Part shown: positions 9,299 through 18,529 of the stretch, piece by piece
How positions within the stretch are numbered: position 1 is the stretch's first letter
Layout of the letters: each line of letters begins with the position of its first letter
NCBI RefSeq assembly: GCF_004125825.1
Contig: NZ_QQWI01000003.1
Span: 1 to 64,000 of the forward strand
Direction of reading: 5' to 3'
Source: Fusibacter sp. A1
GTDB lineage: Bacteria > Bacillota > Clostridia > Peptostreptococcales > Acidaminobacteraceae
Length of the DNA: 64,000 nucleotides
Notes under the pieces: model-generated
Database searches by the model: none
What the model saw: the letters and a program-made list of their open reading frames with translations, nothing else
Told to the model about the DNA's origin: nothing
Position numbers and translations under genes: made by a program

Positions 9299-9700
9299 TT
9301 ATCTTTCCGACAATTCAACTAACACGCGGTTTGAGCTTTTAGGATGGACAAAAGCGATCTTTGCTCCACCTGCGCCGTAACGTGGTTTTTCGTCGATCAT
9401 TCTCATGCCCTTATCGAGCATGTGCTGAATTGCTTCTTCAATGTTTTCTACTTTGAAAGCGATGTGTTGCATGCCTTCTCCATTTTTTTCAATGAATTTA
9501 GCGATAGGACCGTCTTCAGATGTCGATTCCAAAAGCTCGACTTCTGTATCACCGATCGGTAAAAAAGCGACTCTTACCTTTTGCTCTTCCACTGTTTCAG
9601 TACCTTGACATTCGAGGCCTAGTACTTCTGTGTAAAACTTAAGTGTCTCATCAAGATTTTTAACTGCAATACCAATATGGTCTACCTTTAAAGCTTTCAT
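9299..9700 (-). CDS. mce: Methylmalonyl-CoA epimerase
   Basis: Interconverts (R)- and (S)-methylmalonyl-CoA. The 133-residue protein is a vicinal oxygen chelate (glyoxalase-like) fold with the N-terminal HIGIAVKNLDETLKFYTEVL and the metal-site region MQHIAFKVENIEEA. Length is typical. ATG start after GAGGAGG. It sits between MeaB and the decarboxylase alpha subunit, bridging the mutase product and the decarboxylase substrate. Confidence 0.94.
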   Translation of the reverse strand: MKALKVDHIGIAVKNLDETLKFYTEVLGLECQGTETVEEQKVRVAFLPIGDTEVELLESTSEDGPIAKFIEKNGEGMQHIAFKVENIEEAIQHMLDKGMRMIDEKPRYGAGGAKIAFVHPKSSNRVLVELSER

Positions 9701-9712
9701 GATTCCTCCTCG

Positions 9713-10651
9713 TTAAAACTGTGATTTAATGGTGCTTAAAATCTGTTCGGTGGCTGTGTAGGGATTGTTCTTCCTATGTGCCACTTGCTCAGATAAATCA
9801 TCTACTATTTTGTGATACTCCTCATTGTGCAGCATCGATTTCAAGACATGTTCCTTTACAAGTTCGATAATCTCCGATTTAGCATTCGCTTTTCTTCGTT
9901 TAGTGAACTCTCCTGTTTCATGCATGTAATCCCTGTGCGAGTGAATCGCTATCAAAAGATTGTCGATTCCTTCGTTTTTTATGGCAATGACCAGTTCCAC
10001 AGGTGGACGCCAGTCTTCTTTCCCAAAATCAAGCATCATGTTGATCTCACGGGCTGTCTTATTGGCACCATCCCTATCCGCCTTGTTGACGGCAAAGACA
10101 TCACCGATTTCCATCACACCGGCCTTGATCGCCTGAATATCATCACCAAGTCCCGGTACCATCACCATCACTGTCGTATCACAAGTTTTTACAATGTCGA
10201 TTTCGGATTGTCCCACACCGACAGTTTCTATGAAGATATAGTCCGCTCCATAGATATCAAGAATTTTCACCGCAGCTGCTGTGGATTCGGATATTCCGCC
10301 TAGATGCCCTCTGGCACCCATCGAACGTATGAACACGCCCGGGTCGGTACTCACTTCTCCCATTCTGATTCTGTCACCGAGAATCGCACCACCCGAAAAC
10401 GGACTGGTAGGATCGATGGCGACAACAGCCACTGTTTTTCCTGTTGTACGAATCGCTTTGACAAGCTTGTCCGTCAGCGTACTTTTTCCGGCTCCAGGAG
10501 GTCCTGTGATGCCGATAACATACGCATTTCCGGATTCATGATACATTTCCTTTAGCAAATCGTAAGCCTGAGGATCTTTATTTTCCACTAAGGTAATCAG
10601 ACGAGCTGCCGCTCGTCTGTCACCGCTGAGTAACCTTTCTTTAAGGTTCAT
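9713..10651 (-). CDS. meaB: MeaB-type G3E GTPase, mutase chaperone
   Basis: Protects and reloads adenosylcobalamin in methylmalonyl-CoA mutase. The 312-residue protein has Walker A GPPGAGKSTLTDKL near residue 50, VVAIDPTSPFSGGAILGDRIRM, ETVGVGQSE as the switch region, and NKADRDGA as the base-specificity motif. ATG start after AAGGGTG. It directly follows the cobalamin-binding mutase subunit, a standard partner arrangement. Confidence 0.95.
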   Translation of the reverse strand: MNLKERLLSGDRRAAARLITLVENKDPQAYDLLKEMYHESGNAYVIGITGPPGAGKSTLTDKLVKAIRTTGKTVAVVAIDPTSPFSGGAILGDRIRMGEVSTDPGVFIRSMGARGHLGGISESTAAAVKILDIYGADYIFIETVGVGQSEIDIVKTCDTTVMVMVPGLGDDIQAIKAGVMEIGDVFAVNKADRDGANKTAREINMMLDFGKEDWRPPVELVIAIKNEGIDNLLIAIHSHRDYMHETGEFTKRRKANAKSEIIELVKEHVLKSMLHNEEYHKIVDDLSEQVAHRKNNPYTATEQILSTIKSQF

Positions 10652-10670
10652 ATCATCACCCTTTTGGGTT

Positions 10671-11063
10671 CTACTTCACGTTTGCGCGAATAAAGTCGAT
10701 TGTTACAGTAGTCGGCGTGCCTGGAGTGAATACTTCGGCAATACCGCTTTCTTTTAAGAAAGGAATGTCTTCATCTGGAATTACACCGCCACCAATGACT
10801 AAAATGTCAGAAGCGTCTTCAGCTTTTAGCATATCGACAACTTTTGGTAGTAATGTATTGTGGGCTCCTGAAAGAATCGAAAGAGCGACACAATCAACAT
10901 CCTCTTGAATCGCCGCACTGACGATTTGTTCTGCAGTTTGTCTAAGACCTGTATAGATAACTTCCATACCAGCATCTCTAAGCGCTCTAGCGATTACTTT
11001 TGCGCCTCTATCGTGACCGTCCAAACCAGGTTTGGCAACTAATACTCTAATTGGTCTATCCAT
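10671..11063 (-). CDS. mcmB: Methylmalonyl-CoA mutase small subunit, cobalamin-binding
   Basis: The 130-residue protein is a stand-alone B12-binding domain with the base-off motif [16 protein letters not shown] (DxHxxG), then [13 protein letters not shown] and [11 protein letters not shown]. It pairs with the large subunit encoded just upstream. ATG start after GGAGGAG. Split mutases of this kind occur in Clostridia and archaea, unlike the single chain of proteobacterial MutB. Confidence 0.95.
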   Translation of the reverse strand: MDRPIRVLVAKPGLDGHDRGAKVIARALRDAGMEVIYTGLRQTAEQIVSAAIQEDVDCVALSILSGAHNTLLPKVVDMLKAEDASDILVIGGGVIPDEDIPFLKESGIAEVFTPGTPTTVTIDFIRANVK

Positions 11064-11083
11064 GATATCTCCTCCGTAGGTTC

Positions 11084-12760
11084 CTATACATTAACGCTTT
11101 GCTGATATTCACCAAAGACTTCACGCATAACACCACAGATTTCTCCGAGTGTCGCATATGTTTTAACCGCTTCTAAGATAAATGGCATAACGTTGTCATC
11201 GCCTTCGCATGCCACTTTAAGTGCGGCAAGTGTTTCTTCCACTCGAGCGTTGTCACGTTCTGCACGAAGTTTCTTAAGCTTGATTTTTGCGTTTTCACCT
11301 ACGATAGGATCAACTCTCAACAAGTCTTTTGGCGATTCTTCTTCAACTTGGAATTTATTCATACCGACAACGATGACTTTGCCTGTTTCAACATCCTTCT
11401 GATATTGATAAGCGGCGTCCATGATCTCTTCTTGAATATAACCAGCATCAATCGCTTTTGTAGCGCCACCGAGATCGTCGATTTTTTTGATGTATTCCAT
11501 CGCCTTATTGGCAATTTCATCAGTTTTAGCTTCAATGTAGTACGAACCTGCAAGTGGATCTACAGTATTTGTCACACCTGACTCGAAAGCGACCACTTGT
11601 TGTGTACGAAGTGCCGTTCTAACAGAAGCTTCTGTTGGAAGCGCAAGCGCCTCGTCTTTTGAGTTTGTGTGTAATGATTGTGTGCCACCAAGAACAGCAG
11701 CAAGTGTCTGAATGGCAACACGTACGATGTTGTTCTCAGTTTGCTGTGCAGTTAGTGTAGAACCACCAGTTTGCGTGTGGAACTTAAGCTGCATGGATTT
11801 TGGATCTTTTGCGCCGTAACGCTCTTTCATGATCCTTGCCCATAGCTTTCTTGCAGCGCGGTATTTGGCAACCTCTTCTAAAAGATCGTTATGCGCATTA
11901 AAGAAGAATGAAAGTCTTGGAGCGAACGTATCCACATCAAGGCCCGCTTTAATTGCAGCGTCTACGTATGCGATACCGTCAGCAAGTGTGAAACCGACTT
12001 CTTGAGCAGCTGTTGAACCAGCTTCTCTAATATGGTAACCGGAAATACTGATCGTGTTCCATAGCGGCACATTTGTCGAGCAGTATTCAAAAATATTTGT
12101 AATTAGTCTCATCGACTCTTCTGTTGGGAAGATATAAGTTCCACGAGCGATGTACTCTTTTAAGATATCGTTTTGAATTGTCCCTCTGAGTTTTTCAGCA
12201 GATACGCCTTGCTTTTCAGCAACAGCGATATACATTGCAAGAAGAACTGCAGCAGGAGCGTTGATTGTCATTGATGTCGATACTTTATCAAGCGGTAAGC
12301 CATCAAAGAGAATTTCCATATCCGCAAGTGAATCGATGGCAACGCCGACTTTACCTACTTCACCTTCAGCAAGTGAGTGGTCTGAATCGTAACCGATTTG
12401 AGTCGGTAAGTCGAATGCGACAGATAGTCCCATAGAACCTTGCTCAACCAAGTACTTGTATCGTTTGTTAGAAGCTTCTGCAGTAGCAAAGCCTGCATAC
12501 ATTCTCATCGTCCAAAGTCTACCGCGGTACATGTTAGGTTGTACGCCGCGAGTATATGGATATGAGCCAGGCATGCCTAAGTCATTCGCGTAATCGAAGT
12601 TCTCGATATCATGCGGGCCGTACACGCGTTTTACTGGATCTCCAGATATCGTCACAAACTCACTGTAACGTTCCGGTCTCTTTTCTAGTGATGCTTTAAC
12701 CTTTTCTTCGAAAGCGTCAAATTGCGATCTGACACTAGCGATTTTCTCTTTATCGAACAT
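11084..12760 (-). CDS. mcmA: Methylmalonyl-CoA mutase large subunit
   Basis: Catalytic TIM-barrel subunit that isomerises succinyl-CoA and methylmalonyl-CoA. The 558-residue protein contains [19 protein letters not shown] near residue 75, [13 protein letters not shown] near 135, and [18 protein letters not shown] followed by [20 protein letters not shown] near 360-390, the mutase signature. The B12 domain is on the separate small subunit. ATG start after AAGGAGG. First gene of the operon. Confidence 0.96.
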   Translation of the reverse strand: MFDKEKIASVRSQFDAFEEKVKASLEKRPERYSEFVTISGDPVKRVYGPHDIENFDYANDLGMPGSYPYTRGVQPNMYRGRLWTMRMYAGFATAEASNKRYKYLVEQGSMGLSVAFDLPTQIGYDSDHSLAEGEVGKVGVAIDSLADMEILFDGLPLDKVSTSMTINAPAAVLLAMYIAVAEKQGVSAEKLRGTIQNDILKEYIARGTYIFPTEESMRLITNIFEYCSTNVPLWNTISISGYHIREAGSTAAQEVGFTLADGIAYVDAAIKAGLDVDTFAPRLSFFFNAHNDLLEEVAKYRAARKLWARIMKERYGAKDPKSMQLKFHTQTGGSTLTAQQTENNIVRVAIQTLAAVLGGTQSLHTNSKDEALALPTEASVRTALRTQQVVAFESGVTNTVDPLAGSYYIEAKTDEIANKAMEYIKKIDDLGGATKAIDAGYIQEEIMDAAYQYQKDVETGKVIVVGMNKFQVEEESPKDLLRVDPIVGENAKIKLKKLRAERDNARVEETLAALKVACEGDDNVMPFILEAVKTYATLGEICGVMREVFGEYQQSVNV

Positions 12761-12802
12761 TGGTATGCCTCCTTAGGAATAGTTCCTTTTAATACCCAAT
12801 AT

Positions 12803-12830
12803 AGCATATCATATTGGTTGTTAATGTGAA
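12803..12830 (-). promoter_or_regulatory. Promoter of the methylmalonyl-CoA operon
   Basis: On the minus strand TTCACA (12825-12830) and TATGCT (12803-12808) are separated by 16 bp, about 45 nt before mcmA. The -35 is one arm of an inverted repeat described separately. No other good promoter was found in this gap. Confidence 0.5.
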
Positions 12831-12842
12831 TGTTTTTTCACA
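12825..12842. promoter_or_regulatory. Inverted repeat TGTGAA-N6-TTCACA over the operon promoter
   Basis: A perfect 6-bp inverted repeat with a 6-bp T-rich centre overlaps the -35 region of the mcmA operon promoter. It resembles binding sites for dimeric regulators of the Rex or CRP/FNR type but has the wrong spacing for consensus Rex (N4). Its placement would suit a repressor. The regulator is unknown. Confidence 0.45.
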
Positions 12843-12921
12843 AAATATGCTTGTATACTTTTTGACAATCTGTATTTAAAAAAACACTTGAAACCTTTTA
12901 AAAAAACGTTTGCCAATGTTT

Positions 12922-12948
12922 CATGAGCACAACCAATTGACGCTCATG
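12922..12948 (-). repeat. CATGAGC / GCTCATG inverted repeat in a 300-bp gap
   Basis: The 12843-13143 gap between the operon promoter and the CoA-transferase holds no gene. It contains this 7-bp inverted repeat with a 13-nt loop. On the minus strand a T-rich run follows about 15 nt later, so it could be a poor terminator for the CoA-transferase. Two copies of TGTAACA also occur near 13112-13137; their meaning is unknown. Confidence 0.3.
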
Positions 12949-13143
12949 CTTATTATATATAGTTTTCTTTTACAGTGCCATAGATTTGAGAATATCCTTC
13001 GATAATAAAGTAAGTTACACAGACCGCTTAACTTAATTATAATATGCAAGCTTCTCAAATTGCATTATAAAGATTAGCAGCTGGTGCCTTCCTATTATTT
13101 TGTTTTGATGTTGTAACATGTATTTAGAGGCTGTAACATTTGG

Positions 13144-14646
13144 CTATTTGCTTAGCTTCATCGAGCCCGTTTTCAAGAAACGTTCATGCCAGGAAAGCGC
13201 CTCGCCTATCACATGCGGCTGATGCTTGAACTTTCCTTCTCTGGCTCTAGTCAGGTAGTCTCTCAACATAGGTCTGTAATCCGGATGAGCGCAGTTTTCG
13301 ATAATCGCCTCAGCTCGTTCTATCGGATTAAGTCCCCTTAGGTCAGCAAGTCCAATCTCTGTGACTACAACTGAAACATCATGTTCAGTGTGGTCTATGT
13401 GAGACGCCTTAGGAACGATTGATGAAATATCGCCTCCCTTGGCTGTAGAAACCGTTGTGAATATCGAAAGATATGCGTTTCTTGTAAAATCACCGGAACC
13501 GCCTATGCCGTTCATCATTCTTGAACCCATGATATTCGTTGAGTTTACATGACCGTAGATATCAAATTCGATTGCCGTGTTCATTGCAATGACACCCAGT
13601 CTTCTTGCCACCTCAGGATGGTTTGATATCTCCATAGGTCTCAAAATACAATGTTTAGCATAGTGATCTATGTTGTCCATCAGTCTGACTAGACCTTCTG
13701 ACGATGGTGTGAATGAAGTACCAGAAGCCACTGTGACTTTACCTGCATCGATTAGGTCGAACATGGAATCCTGAATGACTTCTGTATAACAGGTCAAGTC
13801 AGTGAAGTCCGATTCGACCAGTCCGCCAAGCACTGCATTGGCAACTGATCCAACACCTGATTGAAGAGGCAGTAGGTTCTCAGGCAATCTGCCCGCTTTA
13901 ACCTCGTCTTTTAGAAACTTGATGATATGTGCAGATATCGCCTTAGAATCTTCATCGATCGCTCCAAGGGGTCTGACATTATCCTGAACATCGCAGAAAA
14001 CGATCGCAGCGATTTTATCAGGGTCACATGGAATATAAGTCGTACCTATGCGGTCTCCTGAATGTTCAATTGGAATCGGCTTTCTAAAAGGCGGTTTTTC
14101 GGTAAAGTAGATGTCATGAACACCCTCAAGCGCCATCGGTTGAGATGTGTTTATCTCGATGATCACCTTATCGGCATGTTTGATCGCCTGAGGCGAGATT
14201 CCGACTGAAGTGGACGGCACGATTCCACCATCCTCATTGATCGCTATCGCTTCTACGATTGCGATGTCGATTTTTCCGAAAAATCCATATTCGATAAACT
14301 GCGGCACATGTGAAAGATGCATATCCTGATAACAGACAGATCCATCATTGATCGCATTTCTACTGGCGGTATTCGTTTGATAAGGAAACCTTCTTTTTAA
14401 CACGCCTGTCCTCGAAAGTTCTCCATCAAGTTCATCACCTACCGACGCACCTGTGATCAGTGTCACACCGATTTTTTCGCCTTTTTCAGCACGGTTTGCA
14501 AGCGCTTTGGGAACCGCCTTCGGGTAACCAGAAGGTGTGAATCCGCTTGTTGCAAGCGTCATTCCGTCTTTAATCATCATCGCCGCTTCTTCGGCGGTCA
14601 TCACTTTCGATTTAAGCGCTTCACTTCTTATACGAGTATAATCCAT
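13144..14646 (-). CDS. Succinate CoA-transferase (acetyl-CoA hydrolase/transferase family)
   Basis: Probably moves CoA from propionyl-CoA or acetyl-CoA to succinate, feeding the mutase. The 500-residue protein fits the Cat1/AarC/ScpC family, with TLATSGFTPSGYPKAVPKAL near the N-terminus, LLPLQSGVGSVANAVLGGL near 258-276 and the catalytic-glutamate motif CYTEVIQDS (E289). ATG start after GGAGG. Family members differ in acceptor, so the succinate assignment rests on the neighbouring pathway genes. Confidence 0.88.
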   Translation of the reverse strand: MDYTRIRSEALKSKVMTAEEAAMMIKDGMTLATSGFTPSGYPKAVPKALANRAEKGEKIGVTLITGASVGDELDGELSRTGVLKRRFPYQTNTASRNAINDGSVCYQDMHLSHVPQFIEYGFFGKIDIAIVEAIAINEDGGIVPSTSVGISPQAIKHADKVIIEINTSQPMALEGVHDIYFTEKPPFRKPIPIEHSGDRIGTTYIPCDPDKIAAIVFCDVQDNVRPLGAIDEDSKAISAHIIKFLKDEVKAGRLPENLLPLQSGVGSVANAVLGGLVESDFTDLTCYTEVIQDSMFDLIDAGKVTVASGTSFTPSSEGLVRLMDNIDHYAKHCILRPMEISNHPEVARRLGVIAMNTAIEFDIYGHVNSTNIMGSRMMNGIGGSGDFTRNAYLSIFTTVSTAKGGDISSIVPKASHIDHTEHDVSVVVTEIGLADLRGLNPIERAEAIIENCAHPDYRPMLRDYLTRAREGKFKHQPHVIGEALSWHERFLKTGSMKLSK

Positions 14647-14688
14647 CCTTAACCTCCATCATAAATCATGTGTTCAAGCACCTTGAAT

Positions 14689-14730
14689 AAAAAAAGAGTC
14701 AGTGGTTTTCTTGTTGAAAACCTCCGACTC
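14689..14730 (-). terminator. Strong terminator between DUF3870 gene and CoA-transferase
   Basis: On the minus strand two 15-nt arms (GAGTCGGAGGTTTTC / GAAAACCACTGACTC, 5-nt loop) pair with one mismatch and are followed by seven T residues. It ends only about 43 nt before the CoA-transferase start, leaving little room for a separate promoter, so it may act as an attenuator. Confidence 0.85.
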
Positions 14731-14790
14731 TCGACTGCGTGGGTTCAGCACTAGGGTAGTAGCGCCTGTACACAGTCCGTCATTTGAATG

Positions 14791-15123
14791 CTATTCATCT
14801 ATCGTTTCTTTGTTCTTTAGAATGTTCTGGTACTTTTCGTTGATAATCTTCAGGGAAGAAAGCAGGGCTTTTCTGGCGGAACCGTGATACCTCTCAGTAA
14901 ACGCCTTTTCAATCGATTCAAGATCGAGAATGCTTTTTCCGACGATCAGTTCCTTCACGAATTGCCTAGCCACCGTGGTGACTAGCGAACAGTCGACATC
15001 GGTGATCAGTCCTGTTTCCCTGTCAAGGAGAACACCTACTGCGATAACCGTGTACAGCTCTGTTGCTGTGATCCCCTGTGGTAATTTTGCATACCCTGTA
15101 ACAAAGATGATATTTTCATTCAA
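14791..15123 (-). CDS. DUF3870 domain protein
   Basis: A conserved protein of unknown function, about 110 residues, found in Clostridia. It has an N-terminal IIFVTGYAKLPQGITA segment and a central VDCSLVTTVARQFVKELIVG segment that look like a compact alpha/beta fold. An upstream in-frame start exists at 15183, but GGAGG at 15132-15136 lies 8 nt before the TTG at 15123, which is therefore preferred. It lies between a dicarboxylate exchanger and a CoA-transferase, suggesting a role in acid metabolism or its control; this is inference. Confidence 0.75.
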   Translation of the reverse strand: MNENIIFVTGYAKLPQGITATELYTVIAVGVLLDRETGLITDVDCSLVTTVARQFVKELIVGKSILDLESIEKAFTERYHGSARKALLSSLKIINEKYQNILKNKETIDE

Positions 15124-15213
15124 GGTGTCTTCCTCCAATCGTACATGAAACTTATACACTGAACCATATAGCCATTTTAACAATTAAATCAGCAATTTAA
15201 AACCCCATTCATG

Positions 15214-16584
15214 CTACATCGGCAGCTTATGAAGGATGATTGTGAAGATTACCATTCCTAAAAGGGCGAACGGGTACGTCGCTCCATAACCTGCAGCCGG
15301 ATCATCGCTGTCTACAGCGTCGATCGCAGCTCCAAGACCAGGAGTCGATGTCATTCCTCCACAAATTGCTCCCGAAAGCATGATCCAATTGATTTTGAAA
15401 ATATAGTGTCCGACGATAAAACCAACTGTCATCGCTACAAAGCCTACAACAAGGGCCACTACAGCAAGTAGCCAGCCGTCTCCGAGAAGAGCGTCGAATA
15501 CTTTGAAACCGTATCTGAGGCCGACTACACCAAGGAAGAACGCTAAGGAAAGCTGTCTTACCACACCCAGTATTTTAGAGTTCATTCTGAATGTGACAGG
15601 ACCGATCTTGCCGATGTAACCTAAGATCAACGAACCGATCAATACTCCACCTGTAGCTCCTAGACTGAAATCACCGAGGAAGCCCATTTTTATCTTGATC
15701 ATCCCTAGGGTATAACCGAAGAAACATGCAATGGCGAAAGCGATCAGATCAAAGGATGCTTCGGGAATCTCCCTGGCGCCATGACCATTTTTCGCCTCTT
15801 CCATTTCAAGCTTGAAGGCCTTATGCTCCTCTTCAACATTGATACGGAACATTTTAGGAAGGAAGTTCACCGCGATGATCACAATCAGGACGCCAAAAGG
15901 ATACCCGATAGCATGTCCTACGCCGATTCCCGCCTGAGCGTTGGTGATGTACTGCTTTTGCTGTTCCGCGGATAGACTTGGAGTGTTTTCAGGAGTAAGC
16001 GCTCCCGTCTTATCCAAGCGATCAAGCATTTTAGCCTTTTTCTCATCCGAAAGCGTGTCATATTCAGCTACAGCTTCTGTGGAGTGCGCTTGAGCGGTCT
16101 CAATCGCTGCCGCAAGTCCAGGAGAAGAAGTCAAGGCTCCTGTGTAAACGCCCGATACTTCATAAGGATTAGAGCCGCTACTTACGAATGTCATTCCATA
16201 AGTCGCCGCAGCGCCTACCGCTGTGATCAGAACGCCTAGGATAATGAACTTAACACCATACTTCTTCAGTACCACAGCCATATCTTTCGCCGCCAGCAGA
16301 CCGACAGCCGCTACGAAAAGAATTAGAAAAATAGTAAAGAATTCCTTAGGAATAACTCCTGCAGAGATTAATTTAGAAGCAGATTTGAATGCTGTGTCGG
16401 ATTCTCCAAATTGCTTGGCATATCCCATTGCCAACCAACCTAAGATGAGTCCTGTGAAAAGTGTGCCGGAAACTCCAAAATTGAATTTTCCAAATTTGAT
16501 TTTGCCGAATAATAGACCTGTGAATACCGCTACGAACATCAGCACGTAAGGATTCATCAACCAACCTATAAAATCGAAACTCAT
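15214..16584 (-). CDS. AspT/YidE-family dicarboxylate exchanger
   Basis: Integral membrane antiporter of the aspartate:alanine exchanger family, which also includes the succinate exporter SucE. The protein of about 456 residues has two repeated membrane halves, each with a signature (VYTGALTSSPGLAAAIE in the first, CGGMTSTPGLGAAIDAV in the second), flanking a charged cytoplasmic region (about 190-290). GGAGG at 16592-16596 lies 7 nt before the ATG at 16584, overruling a longer frame. Context with fumarase and CoA-transferase suggests exchange of succinate, aspartate or malate. Confidence 0.88.
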   Translation of the reverse strand: MSFDFIGWLMNPYVLMFVAVFTGLLFGKIKFGKFNFGVSGTLFTGLILGWLAMGYAKQFGESDTAFKSASKLISAGVIPKEFFTIFLILFVAAVGLLAAKDMAVVLKKYGVKFIILGVLITAVGAAATYGMTFVSSGSNPYEVSGVYTGALTSSPGLAAAIETAQAHSTEAVAEYDTLSDEKKAKMLDRLDKTGALTPENTPSLSAEQQKQYITNAQAGIGVGHAIGYPFGVLIVIIAVNFLPKMFRINVEEEHKAFKLEMEEAKNGHGAREIPEASFDLIAFAIACFFGYTLGMIKIKMGFLGDFSLGATGGVLIGSLILGYIGKIGPVTFRMNSKILGVVRQLSLAFFLGVVGLRYGFKVFDALLGDGWLLAVVALVVGFVAMTVGFIVGHYIFKINWIMLSGAICGGMTSTPGLGAAIDAVDSDDPAAGYGATYPFALLGMVIFTIILHKLPM

Positions 16585-16663
16585 GCTAAAACCTCCTCTT
16601 TGTCTATTGGCCAGTCCCCCCGACCATTTTGAAGTGCAAGATGTCAGCCTCGCGAAAGCCAAC

Positions 16664-16706
16664 AAAAAAGCACAGTACTTACCCTTTTTTAGGATTAGTA
16701 CTGCGC
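16664..16706 (-). terminator. Terminator after malic enzyme
   Basis: On the minus strand GCGCAGTACT / AGTACTGTGC (one G-U pair) encloses a 17-nt loop with a small inner CC/GG pairing, followed by six T residues. It ends the fumarase-malic enzyme unit, so the exchanger gene needs its own promoter in 16585-16663, where none was clear. Confidence 0.8.
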
Positions 16707-16785
16707 TTTCAATAAGGCAAGCAGGTAAGGTCGTTACCTACAACTCATTAAAAAGTACAATGTGTCTGATGATGTGCAATATCTT

Positions 16786-17958
16786 TTATACGCGTGCGAC
16801 GCCGGATTTGCGTGCCGCTTCTTTTACAGCTTCAGAAACATTTTGTGCAATGCGGGTATCAAACGCCTTGGGTAGAATATACTCAGGAGTTATCTCGTCA
16901 TCGCCGATTGTTTCTGCAATAGCATAAGCTGCTGCTATTTTCATTGATTCGTTGATGTCGCTTGCACGGACATCAAGTGCTCCTCTGAAGATTCCAGGGA
17001 AAGCAAGTACGTTGTTCACCTGATTCGGAAAATCGCTTCTTCCAGTCCCGACCACAAGCGCTCCGGCTTTGATTGCCAGCTCAGGCATGATTTCTGGGAT
17101 AGGGTTGGCCATCGCAAATACCACAGCATCCTTGTTCATAGATGCGATCATTTCTTCAGTGACCACATTCGGGGCAGATACTCCGATAAAGACATCCTTA
17201 CCCTTAAGTGCGTCACAAAGCGTTCCGCTCTCGTCGTTCTTGTTCGTGATATCAAGCATCAGACGCTGCTCGCTGTTGATGCTTTGCATGTCTTTTGTCA
17301 GTATCCCCTGCTTGCCGCAAAGCACCACATTCTTGATGCCCAGCTGAATTAGTAGTTTGGCAATGGCGATTCCCGCAGATCCTGGTCCGTTGATCACAGC
17401 CTCGATATCGGAGAAAGCTTGCTTTTTAAGTTTCAGCGCATTGATCAGACCGGCGGCCACGACAATGGCGGTACCGTGCTGGTCATCATGGAATACGGGA
17501 ATATCCAATTTGGATTTGAGTTGTCTTTCAATTTCAAAACATCTGGGAGCCGCGATATCCTCAAGATTTATCCCGCCGAATCCAGGAGCGATCAGTTCAA
17601 CCGTTCTAACGATCTCGTCCACGGATTTAGTGTTCAATACGATAGGAAACGCATCCACATTCGCAAAGTTCTTAAAGAGAACCGCCTTACCTTCCATTAC
17701 CGGAAGCGAGGCTTCGGGACCGATATCGCCAAGTCCAAGCACCGCCGTTCCGTCACTTACGACAGCCACCATATTGCCCTTGACGGTATATTTATAGACA
17801 TCGTCCCTATTCTCATGGATTCTTCTGCATGGCTCTGCGACACCTGGAGTATATGCGATGGATAGATCATCCTTGTTTTCCACACTGACCTTGCTGACGA
17901 CTTCCAGTTTACCTTTATGTTTCTCATGTAGTTCGATTGATAGCCTATTGTAATCCAT
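16786..17958 (-). CDS. NAD(P)-dependent malic enzyme
   Basis: Oxidatively decarboxylates malate to pyruvate. The protein of about 390 residues is the short bacterial form, with SIAYTPGVAEPCRRI, GLGDIGPEASLPVMEGKA near 80, FHDDQHGTAIVVAAGL near 150 and the Rossmann motif NGPGSAGIAIAKLL. A longer frame begins at 17997 inside the fumarase gene, but GGAGG at 17965-17969 is 6 nt before the ATG at 17958. It directly follows the fumarase beta gene. Cofactor preference cannot be told from sequence alone. Confidence 0.95.
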   Translation of the reverse strand: MDYNRLSIELHEKHKGKLEVVSKVSVENKDDLSIAYTPGVAEPCRRIHENRDDVYKYTVKGNMVAVVSDGTAVLGLGDIGPEASLPVMEGKAVLFKNFANVDAFPIVLNTKSVDEIVRTVELIAPGFGGINLEDIAAPRCFEIERQLKSKLDIPVFHDDQHGTAIVVAAGLINALKLKKQAFSDIEAVINGPGSAGIAIAKLLIQLGIKNVVLCGKQGILTKDMQSINSEQRLMLDITNKNDESGTLCDALKGKDVFIGVSAPNVVTEEMIASMNKDAVVFAMANPIPEIMPELAIKAGALVVGTGRSDFPNQVNNVLAFPGIFRGALDVRASDINESMKIAAAYAIAETIGDDEITPEYILPKAFDTRIAQNVSEAVKEAARKSGVARV

Positions 17959-17959
17959 C

Positions 17960-18520
17960 TTATACCTCCACGGCGTACTTTGCTCTTTCGGTTTCATATA
18001 GGTTGTTGCCTTTGGAGTCGATTACGACGACTGCCGGAAAATCAACCACTTCAAGTCTTCTGATAGCTTCTGGTCCTAAATCTTCATAACATACGATTGT
18101 GCTATTTTTAATCGTGCTTGCAATCAGTGCGCCCGCACCGCCGATAGCGGCAAAATAGACTGCTCCATATTTTTTCATTCCTTCGATGACGACACTGTTT
18201 CTAGCGCCTTTTCCGATCATTCCGGTTAGACCCTGCTCGAAAAGCGGTACTGTCAGACCGTCCATCCTGTAGCTGGTCGTCGGACCTGCCGATCCGATCA
18301 CGTTTCCGGGTTTTGCTGGTGATGGACCGACATAATAGATGATCTGGTCCTTTATGTCAAATGGAAGTGCCTCGCCTTGTGAAAGCGCCTCATTCAATCT
18401 GATGTGGGCGGCATCTCTTCCTGTATAGATGATTCCTGTTATTTTAACCGTATCTCCCGCTCTAAGTTTTGACACCTTATCTCTTGTTAAAGGGGTTTCA
18501 AGTCTGATATCTTCACTCAT
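17960..18520 (-). CDS. fumB: Fumarate hydratase class I, beta subunit
   Basis: C-terminal half of the two-subunit iron-sulfur fumarase that interconverts fumarate and malate. The 186-residue protein contains YYVGPSPAKPGNVIGSAGPT, TTSYRMD, and GKGARNSVVIEGMKKYGAVYF, characteristic of the Fe-S hydro-lyase beta domain (the 'swivel' domain). ATG start after GGAGG. It follows the alpha gene by 9 nt. A tartrate dehydratase function is possible, but malic enzyme next door supports fumarase. Confidence 0.93.
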   Translation of the reverse strand: MSEDIRLETPLTRDKVSKLRAGDTVKITGIIYTGRDAAHIRLNEALSQGEALPFDIKDQIIYYVGPSPAKPGNVIGSAGPTTSYRMDGLTVPLFEQGLTGMIGKGARNSVVIEGMKKYGAVYFAAIGGAGALIASTIKNSTIVCYEDLGPEAIRRLEVVDFPAVVVIDSKGNNLYETERAKYAVEV

Positions 18521-18529
18521 GACAGCCTC

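Noticed and set aside
12825-12842. Consensus Rex operator
   Set aside because: The arms fit, but the centre is 6 bp rather than 4; kept only as an unassigned operator.
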